Positions 42,571 through 51,039 of a DNA stretch of 64,000 nucleotides are shown one piece after another. This stretch comes from Streptomyces toyocaensis (GTDB taxonomy: Bacteria; Actinomycetota; Actinomycetes; Streptomycetales; Streptomycetaceae), in assembly GCF_000725125.1 (NCBI RefSeq), contig NZ_JFCB01000006.1:165180-229179 (forward strand). Reading direction: 5' to 3'. Every line of letters begins with the position of its first letter. Positions within the stretch are counted from its first letter, which is position 1. The position numbers and the translations under genes are program-made. The notes under the pieces were generated by a model. It had not been told where the DNA came from. It ran no database searches and worked only from the letters and a program-made list of their open reading frames with translations.

Positions 42571-43519
42571 CAGGTGCGTGCTCACGGCCGCGGCGGTGAC
42601 CGCTCTGTCGCTGACGGCGAGCGGCTGCGTGGTGGTGCACGGTGAGCGCGAGGTGCTCCCGGCGACCAGCCGCGCCGAGGCCGCGAAGGCGCTGGAGGAG
42701 TTCACGGCGGCGTACAACGCGGCCGACAAGGCGTACGACGGTTCCCTGGACGCCGAGCACACCACCGGCGCCCTCGCCGCGATCGACGGGGCACGGCTGA
42801 AGGCCGGGCGGGCCAACAACCCGGAGGGCAACCCCCGGCACGCGCCGCTGAAGCTGACGGACGCGAGGTTCACCATCCCCGCGAAGGCGGGCTGGCCGCG
42901 CTGGTTCCTCGCGGACGCGGACGCCAACAAGGGCGGTGAGACGCGCTGGCTGCTGGTGTTCACCCGGAACGGTCTCGACGAGCCGTGGGAGGCGGCGTAC
43001 CTGACGCTGGTGGCCCCCGGCGACCTGCCCGGGTTCAAGACGGACAAGGACGGCTGGGCGGAGGCCGTGCCCGCGAACGCGTCCGACGTGGCGGTGCCGC
43101 CGGGCGAGTTGAGCCAGGGGTACGCGTCGTTCCTCAAGGAGGGCGGGAAGGTCTTCTCGGACGGTCCGCACACCAGCGCGTGGCGCGCGGCGCGCGCGAA
43201 GAGGGCGGAGCGGCCCGGGCTGGCCAGGCAGTACATCGACGAGCCGATGACAGGCGGCGACTACGCCCCGCTGGCGCTGCGCACCGAGGACGGCGGGGCA
43301 CTGGTGTTCTTCACCACGCGCCACTTCGAGAAGCAGACCGCGGCGGCGGGGGCCTCCGTGCCGACGCCCAACAAGGACGTGCTGGCGCTGACGACGGGGG
43401 AGATCACGCAGTCGCTGACGATGGAGTTCGTCTCCAACGAGGTGGCGCTGGATCCGCCCGACGGCGAGGTGCGGGTCCTGGGACGGATCCAGGGGCTGGT
43501 CTCGGCGAAGGGCGAGTAG
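42530..43519 (+). CDS. Lipoprotein of the efe operon
   Basis: A 329-aa predicted lipoprotein with basic N-terminus, hydrophobic run and lipobox TASGC (Cys about residue 33). The remaining domain has no motif I can name. It overlaps efeU by 41 bp, which makes membership in the iron operon likely. The ATG at 42530 is preferred because it supplies the n-region of the signal peptide. A helper in iron binding or complex assembly is only inference. Confidence 0.8.
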   Translation: MSRDLGLRRHRRLDRCVLTAAAVTALSLTASGCVVVHGEREVLPATSRAEAAKALEEFTAAYNAADKAYDGSLDAEHTTGALAAIDGARLKAGRANNPEGNPRHAPLKLTDARFTIPAKAGWPRWFLADADANKGGETRWLLVFTRNGLDEPWEAAYLTLVAPGDLPGFKTDKDGWAEAVPANASDVAVPPGELSQGYASFLKEGGKVFSDGPHTSAWRAARAKRAERPGLARQYIDEPMTGGDYAPLALRTEDGGALVFFTTRHFEKQTAAAGASVPTPNKDVLALTTGEITQSLTMEFVSNEVALDPPDGEVRVLGRIQGLVSAKGE

Positions 43520-43570
43520 GTCGCGGAGCCCGGCGGCCGGGGCGCGGCTCGCGACGTCGGGGGGCCGGGC

Positions 43571-44305
43571 TCAGCGGCGCAGGGGCCAGGCCGTGCCCGC
43601 CTGGTCGGGCTGTTCGCCGCCGTGACGGGCGCAGGAGTCGGTGAGGACCTCCAGCAGGCTCAGCGGGTCCGGGAGCGGATGTTCGAGGCCGCGCACCCAG
43701 TGCACCGACCGGTCGTCGTCGCCGGGCAGGCGGGCGGGCGGTACGAGGACGTAGGAGCCTCGGCAGTGCCAGCGCAGTCCGGGGTGCTCGTCCATGGTCT
43801 CCGGGTGGCAGTCCAGCTCGCAGGGCCACCACTCGTCCTCGTCCTCGGGCGTGCCCCGGGTGAGGGTGAAGAACAGCATGCGGCCGTCGTCGCTCTCGGC
43901 GACCGGACCGACCTCGAGGCCGGCGTCGAGCAGGCGGGTGAGCGCCTCGCGCCCGGCGTCCAGCGGGACGTCCAGGACGTCGTGCACCATGCCGGTCGCG
44001 GTGATGAAGTTGGCCTGCGGCTGGTGGCGTGCCCAGCGCTCGATCTGGGCGGGGTCGGTGGTGGACTGCGTCTGCCAGGCGAACGACACCGGGTGCCGGG
44101 CGGGGGTGGGACAGCCCACGCGGTCGCAGGAGCAGCGGTATCCGGCGGGGTGGGCGGCGGGCGCGAGCGGCAGTCCCGCTTCGGCGGCGGCGAGCAGCAG
44201 CGCCTCACGGCCGCCCTCGTCGGCGGCCTGCCTCGGGCGGCGTCCGCGCAGCCACTGGGAGAGTCTGCCCTGTCGGCCGCTCCGGCCGCCGAACTCCGCG
44301 CTCAT
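43571..44305 (-). CDS. Bifunctional primase/polymerase-like protein (Prim-Pol domain)
   Basis: A 244-aa protein of the group annotated in Streptomyces as bifunctional DNA primase/polymerase. It has CSCDRVGCPTPARHPV, a Cys-rich segment near residue 57, and WARHQPQANFITATGM, both typical. The catalytic DxD position reads VLDVPLDAG, so the second Asp is replaced, and the downstream His/Lys residues are not clear. It may be catalytically dead. It is not linked to mobile DNA and lies between efe and a phosphodiesterase gene. Confidence 0.75.
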   Translation of the reverse strand: MSAEFGGRSGRQGRLSQWLRGRRPRQAADEGGREALLLAAAEAGLPLAPAAHPAGYRCSCDRVGCPTPARHPVSFAWQTQSTTDPAQIERWARHQPQANFITATGMVHDVLDVPLDAGREALTRLLDAGLEVGPVAESDDGRMLFFTLTRGTPEDEDEWWPCELDCHPETMDEHPGLRWHCRGSYVLVPPARLPGDDDRSVHWVRGLEHPLPDPLSLLEVLTDSCARHGGEQPDQAGTAWPLRR

Positions 44306-44521
44306 CTATCCCCTCGCCTCGCCGTCGTGCGCACCAGCATGCCCCATGGTCCCACGCCGGGCCGCGCCGGGGGGCCGGAGCCCACAATCGGCGCAGGTGG
44401 GACGAGGGTGAACCGAGCGGACGAGAGGTGCCGCGCCGGGGCGAAGGGGACGCACGCGCGGGCAGGCGGACGGGGTGTCATTGCGCCCTGTGCCGGGATG
44501 TGCGCCCCTACCGTGGTCGCC

Positions 44522-45385
44522 ATGGTCACAAGGATCGCGTCGACGGGCCTGGCGGCCGTGGCCTGTGGGGTCTCGCTGACTCTCACGGGCGGCCACGGCG
44601 GCAGCCCTCCCCTGGAGTGGGGCCGCGGACCGCTGACGGTGGACTCGCTGCCCGAGGTCCCGTACGTCGCCCACCGGGGCGGGGCGCGGGAGGTGCCCGA
44701 GAACAGCATGTCGGGGCTGATGGCGGCGTTCCGCCGCGGTACGGCGCAGGTGCTGGACTTCGACACGCGGATGCTGCGGGACGGCACGCCGGTCGTCTTC
44801 CATGACGCGACCCTGAACCGCACCACGTTCCTGGGCGGTGAGGTGCGCGCCCTGGACGCCGGGGAGTGGCGGGGCGTACGGCTGCGTCCGCGCGACCGGC
44901 TGCCGGGGAGCTGGCGTGCGGAGCGGCCGCCGACCGTCGCCGAGGTACTGGACCGGTTCGGCGGGCGGATCGTGCTGATGCTGGAGGTCAAGGATCCGCG
45001 CGGGCTGGGCCGGCTGGCCGCGCTGATCCGGTCCCGCGGCCTGACCCGCTCGGTGTTCGTGAACACCAACGACCCCTCGGTCGCCCGCCGGATCCACGGG
45101 CTGGGCCTGCTGACCCAGCTGTGGCGCTCGGCCCGCCAGATGCGCACCGACCGCCCCGAGCGCTGGCGCTCCCACGTCGACCTGCTCGACGTCGACATCA
45201 GGGCCCGCGACGCGGATCTCAGACGGGCGGTGCGCTCGGGCGTTCCCCGGGTGTGGGCCCACACCGTCGTCACCCCGGCCCAGCGCGACCGCGCCCTGGC
45301 CCTCGGCTGCAACGGCGTCATCACGGACGCACCGGGGCGGCTGGCGCGGCATCCGGTGCGGGTCAGCGGGGCGCGAGGCCGTTGA
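44522..45385 (+). CDS. Exported glycerophosphodiester phosphodiesterase
   Basis: A 287-aa enzyme that hydrolyses glycerophosphodiesters to glycerol-3-phosphate and an alcohol. After a signal-like N-terminus (MVTRIASTGLAAVACGVSLTL) come AHRGGAREVPENS, LDFDTRML (D-x-D in place of the usual E-x-D), VVFHDATLNRTT, MLEVKD and NGVITDAP. The ATG at 44522 fits a secreted protein; one at 44501 is an alternative. Its last 23 bp overlap the 3' end of the convergent TetR gene. Confidence 0.9.
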   Translation: MVTRIASTGLAAVACGVSLTLTGGHGGSPPLEWGRGPLTVDSLPEVPYVAHRGGAREVPENSMSGLMAAFRRGTAQVLDFDTRMLRDGTPVVFHDATLNRTTFLGGEVRALDAGEWRGVRLRPRDRLPGSWRAERPPTVAEVLDRFGGRIVLMLEVKDPRGLGRLAALIRSRGLTRSVFVNTNDPSVARRIHGLGLLTQLWRSARQMRTDRPERWRSHVDLLDVDIRARDADLRRAVRSGVPRVWAHTVVTPAQRDRALALGCNGVITDAPGRLARHPVRVSGARGR

Positions 45386-45980
45386 GGGCGTAGTCGACGA
45401 GGGTGTCGGTGTAGTCGTAGGTGATCGGGCCGGTGTGCTGGAGCCAGCGCTGGGCGAGGGGGGAGACGAAGAGTTCGAGGGCGATACGCGGGTCGACCTC
45501 GGGGCGGACGTCTCCGGCCCGCTGGGCCGAGCGCAGACGGTCGGCGTAGAGCTGGAGCTGGGGTTCCAGCAGCTGGGCGACGAACCTGCGGCCGAGCTCC
45601 TGGTTGACGAGGCCCTCGGCGGCCAGGGCACGGGAGGGGGCCTCGAAGGCGGGGTCGCGCAGTTCGTCGACCGTGGCGCGCAGGACGGCCCTGAGGTCGG
45701 CCGCGAGGTCGCCGGTGTCCGGGAGGGCGTGCGCGACGTGGCCGGCGGCCTCGGCGGCCCGCTCGGCCATGTCGAGGAACGCCTCGAGGAGTACGTCCGC
45801 CTTCGACGGCCACCACCGGTAGATCGTCTGCTTGCCGACGCCGGCGCGGGCGGCGATGCCCTCGATGGTGGTCTTCGGGTACCCGGCCTCGGCGACCAGG
45901 GCGAGGGCGGCGTCGTAGATGGCCCGCCGGGAGCGCTCGCTGCGGCGGGTGGCGTCGGGGGCGGACTGGTTCTGGGCCAT
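45363..45980 (-). CDS. TetR-family regulator
   Basis: A 205-aa repressor with the TetR helix-turn-helix at about residues 20-65 (TIEGIAARAGVGKQTIYRWW) and a TetR_C-type ligand domain. The ATG at 45980 starts MAQNQSAPDATRRSER. Two inverted repeats with AGACG/CGTCT cores lie 24 and 61 bp upstream (46004-46016, 46041-46057), so it probably controls itself and perhaps the small divergent gene. Ligand unknown. Confidence 0.9.
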   Translation of the reverse strand: MAQNQSAPDATRRSERSRRAIYDAALALVAEAGYPKTTIEGIAARAGVGKQTIYRWWPSKADVLLEAFLDMAERAAEAAGHVAHALPDTGDLAADLRAVLRATVDELRDPAFEAPSRALAAEGLVNQELGRRFVAQLLEPQLQLYADRLRSAQRAGDVRPEVDPRIALELFVSPLAQRWLQHTGPITYDYTDTLVDYALNGLAPR

Positions 45981-46003
45981 GGGCCGAATTTACCAGGTTG
46001 ACA

Positions 46004-46016
46004 AGACGGTGCGTCT
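46004..46016. promoter_or_regulatory. TetR operator-like repeat, proximal
   Basis: AGACGGTGCGTCT: 5-bp arms around 3 bp. It shares its core with the better site at 46041 and with the MFS operator at 27522. Confidence 0.5.
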
Positions 46017-46040
46017 CGCCCGATGGTGGGTGCGAGGCAG

Positions 46041-46057
46041 CGAGACGATACGTCTCG
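46041..46057. promoter_or_regulatory. TetR operator, distal
   Basis: CGAGACGATACGTCTCG: perfect 7-bp arms around a 3-bp centre, between the divergent TetR gene and the small gene at 46100. Confidence 0.7.
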
Positions 46058-46099
46058 TACTGAAATGCCTCACTGACTCGCCGACGAGAGGGGACGGCC

Positions 46100-46345
46100 A
46101 TGAGCCGAGGCGGAGCCGGAAACATGCTGGGCGTCGGTGGTACCCGACAGCACCTCGGCCGCGGGGCGCTGCGCGGCGGCGGGAGCGGCGGGCGCATCGG
46201 GGGTGGTGTCGATCCGCAGGCCCGCAAGCGGGAACTGCTGCGCAGGCTCAGGGAGGAGCGGGAGCAGGAGCGGGAGCGGGAGCGGGAGCAGGAGCGGGAG
46301 CAGGAGCGGGAGCGGGACGCGGGGAACGGGGAGCCGACGGCCTAG
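46100..46345 (+). CDS. Small glycine-rich protein, DUF6243-like, with EREQ repeat tail
   Basis: An 81-aa protein. The first half (NMLGVGGTRQHLGRGALRGG and VDPQARKRELLRRLREE) matches a small streptomycete family I recall as DUF6243. The second half is an expansion of ER/EQ dipeptides (about residues 51-73) encoded by repeated GAGCGG/GAGCAG hexamers. The ATG at 46100 follows GAGGGGA. The repeat tail is probably not functional and may vary between strains. Its stop overlaps the convergent Rsm22 gene by four bases. Confidence 0.7.
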   Translation: MSRGGAGNMLGVGGTRQHLGRGALRGGGSGGRIGGGVDPQARKRELLRRLREEREQEREREREQEREQERERDAGNGEPTA

Positions 46346-47355
46346 CCGTCGGCGGGCCCGGCGTCCGTGCGCGGCGGCCAGGGGTCGCCCCAGTCGGTGT
46401 CCCGGGCCGCCCGGTACAGGTCGCCGTGGCGCTTGGTGACGGTGGTGCGGCGCAGGCCGGGGTCCGTCTCGCAGAGGTCGAGGAGGACCTGGCCCTTGCG
46501 GATCTGCGGCCTGCGGACGATCCGGGCGGTGGCCGGGGCGGCCGGGACGCGGGTGGCGGCCACGTAGCTGAACTTCTCGTCCTCGTAGGCGAGGGAGCCG
46601 CCCTTGACCTGGCGGTGCAGGGAGGAGCGGCTGACCCTCGCGGAGAAGTGGCACCAGTCCGTGCCGGGCTCGATGGGGCAGGCGGAGCTGTGCGGGCAGG
46701 GGGCTGCGACGTGGAAACCGGCGGAGATCAGGCGGTCACGGGCCTCGATGACACGGGCGTAGCCGTCGGGGGTGCCGGGTTCGACGATCACGACGGCCCG
46801 CGCGGCGCCGGCGGCGGCGTCGACGAGCGCGGCGCGGTCGGGGGCGGTGAGCTCGTTGAGGACGTACGAGACGGTGACGAGATCGGTGCTCTCGATGGTG
46901 AGCGCTGATCCGATACGAGAGCGGTGCCAGCGGGCCCGGCGCAGGGCGGGGTGGGCGGCGGCGAGTTCCCGGCCCAGGGCGAGTGCGGGTTCGGCCCAGT
47001 CCAGGACGGTGACCGGCCGCTCTCCGTCCCAGGTCGCGCTCACCGCCCAGGCCGCCGCGCCGGTCCCGCCGCCGACGTCCACGTGGTCGCGGGGCGCCCA
47101 TCCGGGCACCGCGTCCGCGAACGCCGCCAGCGCCGAGCGGACCGCCTCGTAGGTCGCGGGCATGCGGTAGGCGGCGTACGCCGCCACATCGGCCCGGTCC
47201 CGGAGGATGGGGGAGGCCGTCGGGGTGGCGCCCCGATAGGTCGCGATCAGCCGCTCGACGGCCTGCGCGGCCTGCCGCGCCGGAAGCCCGTCGAGCAGCC
47301 CGGCGAGGGCGGAGCGCAGGGTGTCGGCGGGGGTCGGGGAGGCGGGGGCGTTCAC
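46342..47355 (-). CDS. Rsm22-family SAM-dependent methyltransferase-like protein
   Basis: A 337-aa protein of the Rsm22 family, homologous to the mitochondrial small-ribosomal-subunit factor. The SAM-binding loop is HVDVGGGTGAAAWAVS, followed by VTVLDWAEPALALGREL, DLVTVSYVLNEL and VVIVEPGTPDGY. Cysteines in CPHSSACPIEPGTDWCHF, of the kind that bind an Fe-S cluster in the mitochondrial relative, are present. A role in ribosome assembly is likely but the substrate is unknown. It is read opposite to the DUF6243-like gene. Confidence 0.88.
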   Translation of the reverse strand: MNAPASPTPADTLRSALAGLLDGLPARQAAQAVERLIATYRGATPTASPILRDRADVAAYAAYRMPATYEAVRSALAAFADAVPGWAPRDHVDVGGGTGAAAWAVSATWDGERPVTVLDWAEPALALGRELAAAHPALRRARWHRSRIGSALTIESTDLVTVSYVLNELTAPDRAALVDAAAGAARAVVIVEPGTPDGYARVIEARDRLISAGFHVAAPCPHSSACPIEPGTDWCHFSARVSRSSLHRQVKGGSLAYEDEKFSYVAATRVPAAPATARIVRRPQIRKGQVLLDLCETDPGLRRTTVTKRHGDLYRAARDTDWGDPWPPRTDAGPADG

Positions 47356-47387
47356 CCGGCGATTCTACGGAAGAGGAGCGCGCCCCC

Positions 47388-48557
47388 TCACCTCCCCCGC
47401 ACCGCCCGCGCCACCCGCGTCCCCGCCTCGGCCCTCGGCCCGCTGTCCGGCGGGACCGGCCGGCGCGGGTGCACCGTGTTGGCCAGGAGGATCACGTAGG
47501 TGTCCGTGGCACGGTCGAGCACCAGGGACGTCCCCGTGAAGCCCGTGTGGCCCGCGGCACCCCGGCCCGCCAGCTCCCCCATGAACCACGGCTGGTCCAG
47601 GGCGAAGCCCAGGCCCGGCGGGGTGAACAGCAGCTCCACGAAGTCCGGGCCGAGGACGCGGGCGGGGCCGTACGCTCCCCCGGCCAGCAGGGTGCGGCAG
47701 AAGACCGCCAGGTCACGGCCCGTGGAGAACAGCCCGGCATGGCCCGCGACCCCGCCCAGCGCCCAGGCGTTCTCGTCGTGCACCTCGCCCCGCAGCATCC
47801 CCCGGTCCGCCTTGGCCCACGGCCGCCTCTGGTCCTCCGTCGCCGCGGCGGCCGGGCACGGCCCGAAGGCGGTCGCGGTCATGCCGAGCGGCCGGGTGAT
47901 GCCGTCCCGCACCAGGGTGTCGAGCGTGCGGCGGGTGAGACGCTCCAGGACCTGCTGGAGGAGCAGCATGTTGAGGTCGGAGTAGCAGTAGGTGCCGGGC
48001 ACGCCGACGGGCTGCTCCGCGCGGAGCAGCGCGAGCCGTTCCGCGTCGTCGGCGCAGTCGTACAGGGGGAGTTCGGGACGCAGCCCGGAGGTGTGGGTGA
48101 GCAGCTGACGGACGGTGACGCCGTGCCGCGCGGCCGCCGTGAAGTCCGGCAGGTACGCGCCGACGCGGGCGTCGATGCCCAGGGTGCCCCGCTCGATCTG
48201 CTGCACGGCCGCCACCGAGGTGAACAGCTTGGTGAGGGAGGCGAGGTCGAAGGGGGTGTCCACGGTCATCGGGACCCGCTCGGCCGGGGGCAGTTCGACC
48301 GGGGCGCCCGCCTCCTCGTCGTACGCCGCGTAGCGCACGGCCCAGCCCGCCGCCTCCTGCACGGCGAGGACCGGGCCGCGCCCGACGACCACGACGGCGC
48401 CCGCCGCCCAGGGGCGCTCACCGCCGGTGCGGGCGTGGACCTCCCGGACCAGGCGCCTGAGTTCCCCGGCGTCGAGCCCGGCCCGTTCCGGTGTGCCGTG
48501 GCGGAGTCTCGGCGCGCTCAGACGCCCCCGCCCTTCGCGCCCGTCCTCCCGTTCCAC
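47388..48557 (-). CDS. Serine hydrolase (class C beta-lactamase/PBP-like fold)
   Basis: About 389 aa, with the SxxK nucleophile in LASLTKLFTSVAA, the YxN motif in YCYSDLNMLLLQQ, and a HTG triad substitute in AGHTGFTGTS. This is the beta-lactamase family used as D-Ala-D-Ala hydrolases or esterases (EstB-like). There is no signal peptide. The GTG at 48557 is the likely start and would overlap the upstream MFS gene by 40 bp; a shorter form is possible. It is co-directional and probably co-transcribed with the MFS gene. Confidence 0.82.
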   Translation of the reverse strand: MEREDGREGRGRLSAPRLRHGTPERAGLDAGELRRLVREVHARTGGERPWAAGAVVVVGRGPVLAVQEAAGWAVRYAAYDEEAGAPVELPPAERVPMTVDTPFDLASLTKLFTSVAAVQQIERGTLGIDARVGAYLPDFTAAARHGVTVRQLLTHTSGLRPELPLYDCADDAERLALLRAEQPVGVPGTYCYSDLNMLLLQQVLERLTRRTLDTLVRDGITRPLGMTATAFGPCPAAAATEDQRRPWAKADRGMLRGEVHDENAWALGGVAGHAGLFSTGRDLAVFCRTLLAGGAYGPARVLGPDFVELLFTPPGLGFALDQPWFMGELAGRGAAGHTGFTGTSLVLDRATDTYVILLANTVHPRRPVPPDSGPRAEAGTRVARAVRGR

Positions 48558-49846
48558 GGGCGGCACATACCCAGGAAGCAGGCCAGTGCCACCAGTGCCG
48601 CGGCCAGTTGGACGACGGCCATCGGGACGGCGGTGTCCTCCCCGGCCACTCCGACCAGCGGGGACGCGATCGCCCCGATGAGGAAGGAGGCCGCACCGAG
48701 CAGGGCCGACGCGGAGCCGGCGGCGTGCCTGGTGCGCATCAGGGCGAGCGTCTGGGTGTTGGGCATGGTGATGCCCATCGCCGACATGAGCACGAAGAGC
48801 CCGGCGGCCACGGGCACCAGCCCCACCTCGCCGAACACGCCCAGCGCCATCAGCAGCAGCGCGAGGGCGGCGACGGCCACCACGGCGAGCCCCAGGCCGA
48901 GCACCCGGTCCAGCGGGACCCTGCCGACCAGGATCCTGCCGTTGATCTGGCCCATGACGACCAGGCCGATCGAGTTGAGCCCGAACAGCAGGCTGAAGGT
49001 CTGCGGGGAGGCGCCGTAGATCTCCTGGACGACGAACGGGGAGGCCGCGACGTAGGCGAAGAGGCAGGCGAAGGCGAACCCGCCGGTGAGCATGTAGCCG
49101 GTGAAGGCCCGGTCGGTGAGCAGCCCGCGCATCGCGCCGAGGGCTTCGCCGACACCTCCGCCGTGGCGGTCGGCCGGGGGCAGCGTCTCCGGCAGCCGCG
49201 CCCAGACGACGGCCGTCAGGAGCACCCCGGCGACCGCGAGGACGACGAACACGCCCCGCCAGTCCGTGACCCGCAGGACCTGCGCGCCGATCAGCGGCGC
49301 CACGATCGGCGCGACTCCGGAGATCAGCATGAGGGTGGAGAAGAAACGGGCCATGGTCACGCCGTCGTAGAGGTCGCGGGCGACCGCCCTGGCGATGACG
49401 ATGCCGGCCGCGCCCGCGAGGCCCTGCGCCAGCCGGAACGCGACGAGGAGTTCCACGGTCGGCGCGAACGCGCACAGGGCGGTGGCGACGAGGTAGACGG
49501 CGAGGCCGGCGAGCAGCGGGCGGCGGCGGCCCCAGCGGTCGCTCATCGGCCCGACCACGAGCTGCCCGACCGCCAGCCCGGCCAGGCAGGCGGTGAGGGT
49601 GAGCTGGACGGTGGCGGCGGGCGCGTGCAGGGACTGGGTGACCTCGGGCAGGGCGGGGAGGTACATGTCCATCGCCAGCGGCGGTATGGCGGTCAGGCCG
49701 CCGAGGACGAGGGTGACCAGGAGGCCGGTGCGGCGGCCGGCGGCGGTGCCGGACGCCGGTGTGCGCCTCCCCGGCGTGGTCCGCGGTGCGCCACTCTCCC
49801 TCGCCTTCGCCGTCGGGTTCGATATGGACGCCCCGCCCTCGGGCAT
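48518..49846 (-). CDS. Bcr/CflA-type MFS drug transporter
   Basis: A 442-aa transporter with 12 helices. Helix 1 contains the Bcr/CflA motif IPPLAMDMYLPALPEV, and motif A is GPMSDRWGRRRPLLAG. The ATG at 49846 follows GGGAGGGG. The polar N-terminal tail of about 40 residues is longer than in E. coli Bcr. It exports small molecules such as antibiotics. It overlaps the downstream serine-hydrolase gene, suggesting a resistance-type pair. Confidence 0.92.
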   Translation of the reverse strand: MPEGGASISNPTAKARESGAPRTTPGRRTPASGTAAGRRTGLLVTLVLGGLTAIPPLAMDMYLPALPEVTQSLHAPAATVQLTLTACLAGLAVGQLVVGPMSDRWGRRRPLLAGLAVYLVATALCAFAPTVELLVAFRLAQGLAGAAGIVIARAVARDLYDGVTMARFFSTLMLISGVAPIVAPLIGAQVLRVTDWRGVFVVLAVAGVLLTAVVWARLPETLPPADRHGGGVGEALGAMRGLLTDRAFTGYMLTGGFAFACLFAYVAASPFVVQEIYGASPQTFSLLFGLNSIGLVVMGQINGRILVGRVPLDRVLGLGLAVVAVAALALLLMALGVFGEVGLVPVAAGLFVLMSAMGITMPNTQTLALMRTRHAAGSASALLGAASFLIGAIASPLVGVAGEDTAVPMAVVQLAAALVALACFLGMCRPWNGRTGAKGGGV

Positions 49847-49924
49847 GTGACCCCTCCCTTTCCATGCCATCGGCTCCCTATGCTCTCAGCTCGTACGGAG
49901 TGCTCGGCGTCAACGGCGATGTCA

Positions 49925-49938
49925 TGGGAGCGCTTCCA
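49925..49938. promoter_or_regulatory. CebR-like box before oxidoreductase gene
   Basis: TGGGAGCGCTTCCA differs from the CebR box TGGGAGCGCTCCCA at one of 14 positions. It lies 48 bp before the oxidoreductase ATG, in a promoter position. Confidence 0.65.
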
Positions 49939-49986
49939 CGGACATTCGTTGAAAATGTGACGAACGACACGAGCAGAGTGGGACAC

Positions 49987-51039
49987 ATGACGGAGCAGAG
50001 GGTGCGCTGGGGAATCCTGGCGACCGGGGGGATGTCCGCGACGTTCACGGCGGACCTCGTGGACCTGCCGGACGCGGAGGTCGTGGCGGTCGCGTCGCGC
50101 TCGGCGGAGCCGGCGAAGGCGTTCGCCGAGCGGTTCGGGATACCGCGGGCGTACGGCGACTGGGAGTCGCTGGCGCGGGACGAGGAGGTCGACGTCGTCT
50201 ACGTGGCCACTCCGCACTCGGCGCACCGCGCGGCGGCCGGGCTGATGCTGGAGGCCGGGCGCGACGTGCTGTGCGAGAAGCCGTTCACGCTGAACGCGCG
50301 CGAGGCGCGGGAGCTGGTCGCCCTGGCCCGGGACAACGGGCGCTTCCTGATGGAGGCCATGTGGATGTACTGCCATCCGATGGTGCGGCGGCTCAAGGCG
50401 CTCGTCGACGACGGGGCGATCGGTGAGGTGCGCAGCGTCCAGGCCGACTTCGGGCTGGCGGGGCACCTCTTGCCGGAGGCGAGGAATGGAGCACTGCCCG
50501 CCTCGCACCGGCTGCGCGACCCGGCACTGGGCGGGGGCGCGCTGCTGGACCTCGGCGTGTATCCGGTGTCCTTCACGCAGCTGCTGCTCGGTGAGCCGTC
50601 GGACGTCGCGGCGCGAGCGGTGCTCTCGGAGGAGGGCGTCGATCTGCAGACGGGGGCACTGCTCTCGTGGGAGAGCGGCGCTCTCGCCTCGGTGCACTGC
50701 TCCATCGTGGGCGGTACGGCGACCTCCGCCTCGGTCACCGGGTCCAAGGGCCGGATCGACATCCCGTACGGCTTCTTCTTCCCGGACCGCTTCACCCTGC
50801 ACCGGGACGGCCGTGACCCCGAGGAGTTCACGGCCGACCCGGCCGACGGGCCCCGGGCCAGCCTCAAGCACGAGGCCGCCGAGGTGATGCGGGCCCTGCG
50901 GGCCGGTGAGACCGAGTCGCCGCTGGTCCCGCTCGACGGCACCCTCGCCGTGATGCGGACGCTCGACACGATCCGGGAGCGCGTCGGCGTCCGCTACCCC
51001 GGAGAGGCCACCGGGACCCTGGGGGTCACGCCGGCTTGA
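49987..51039 (+). CDS. Gfo/Idh/MocA-family oxidoreductase
   Basis: A 350-aa NAD(P)-dependent sugar-type dehydrogenase. The Rossmann fold is RWGILATGGMSATF with VVAVASRSAEPAKAFAERFG, the substrate-site Lys lies in VLCEKPFTLNAREARELV, and GGGALLDLGVYPVS belongs to the C-terminal domain. The ATG at 49987 follows a spaced GAG-rich leader. The CebR-like box upstream links it to carbohydrate control. Its 3' end overlaps the convergent phoD gene by 14 bp. Substrate unknown; a glucoside-derived sugar is possible. Confidence 0.93.
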   Translation: MTEQRVRWGILATGGMSATFTADLVDLPDAEVVAVASRSAEPAKAFAERFGIPRAYGDWESLARDEEVDVVYVATPHSAHRAAAGLMLEAGRDVLCEKPFTLNAREARELVALARDNGRFLMEAMWMYCHPMVRRLKALVDDGAIGEVRSVQADFGLAGHLLPEARNGALPASHRLRDPALGGGALLDLGVYPVSFTQLLLGEPSDVAARAVLSEEGVDLQTGALLSWESGALASVHCSIVGGTATSASVTGSKGRIDIPYGFFFPDRFTLHRDGRDPEEFTADPADGPRASLKHEAAEVMRALRAGETESPLVPLDGTLAVMRTLDTIRERVGVRYPGEATGTLGVTPA

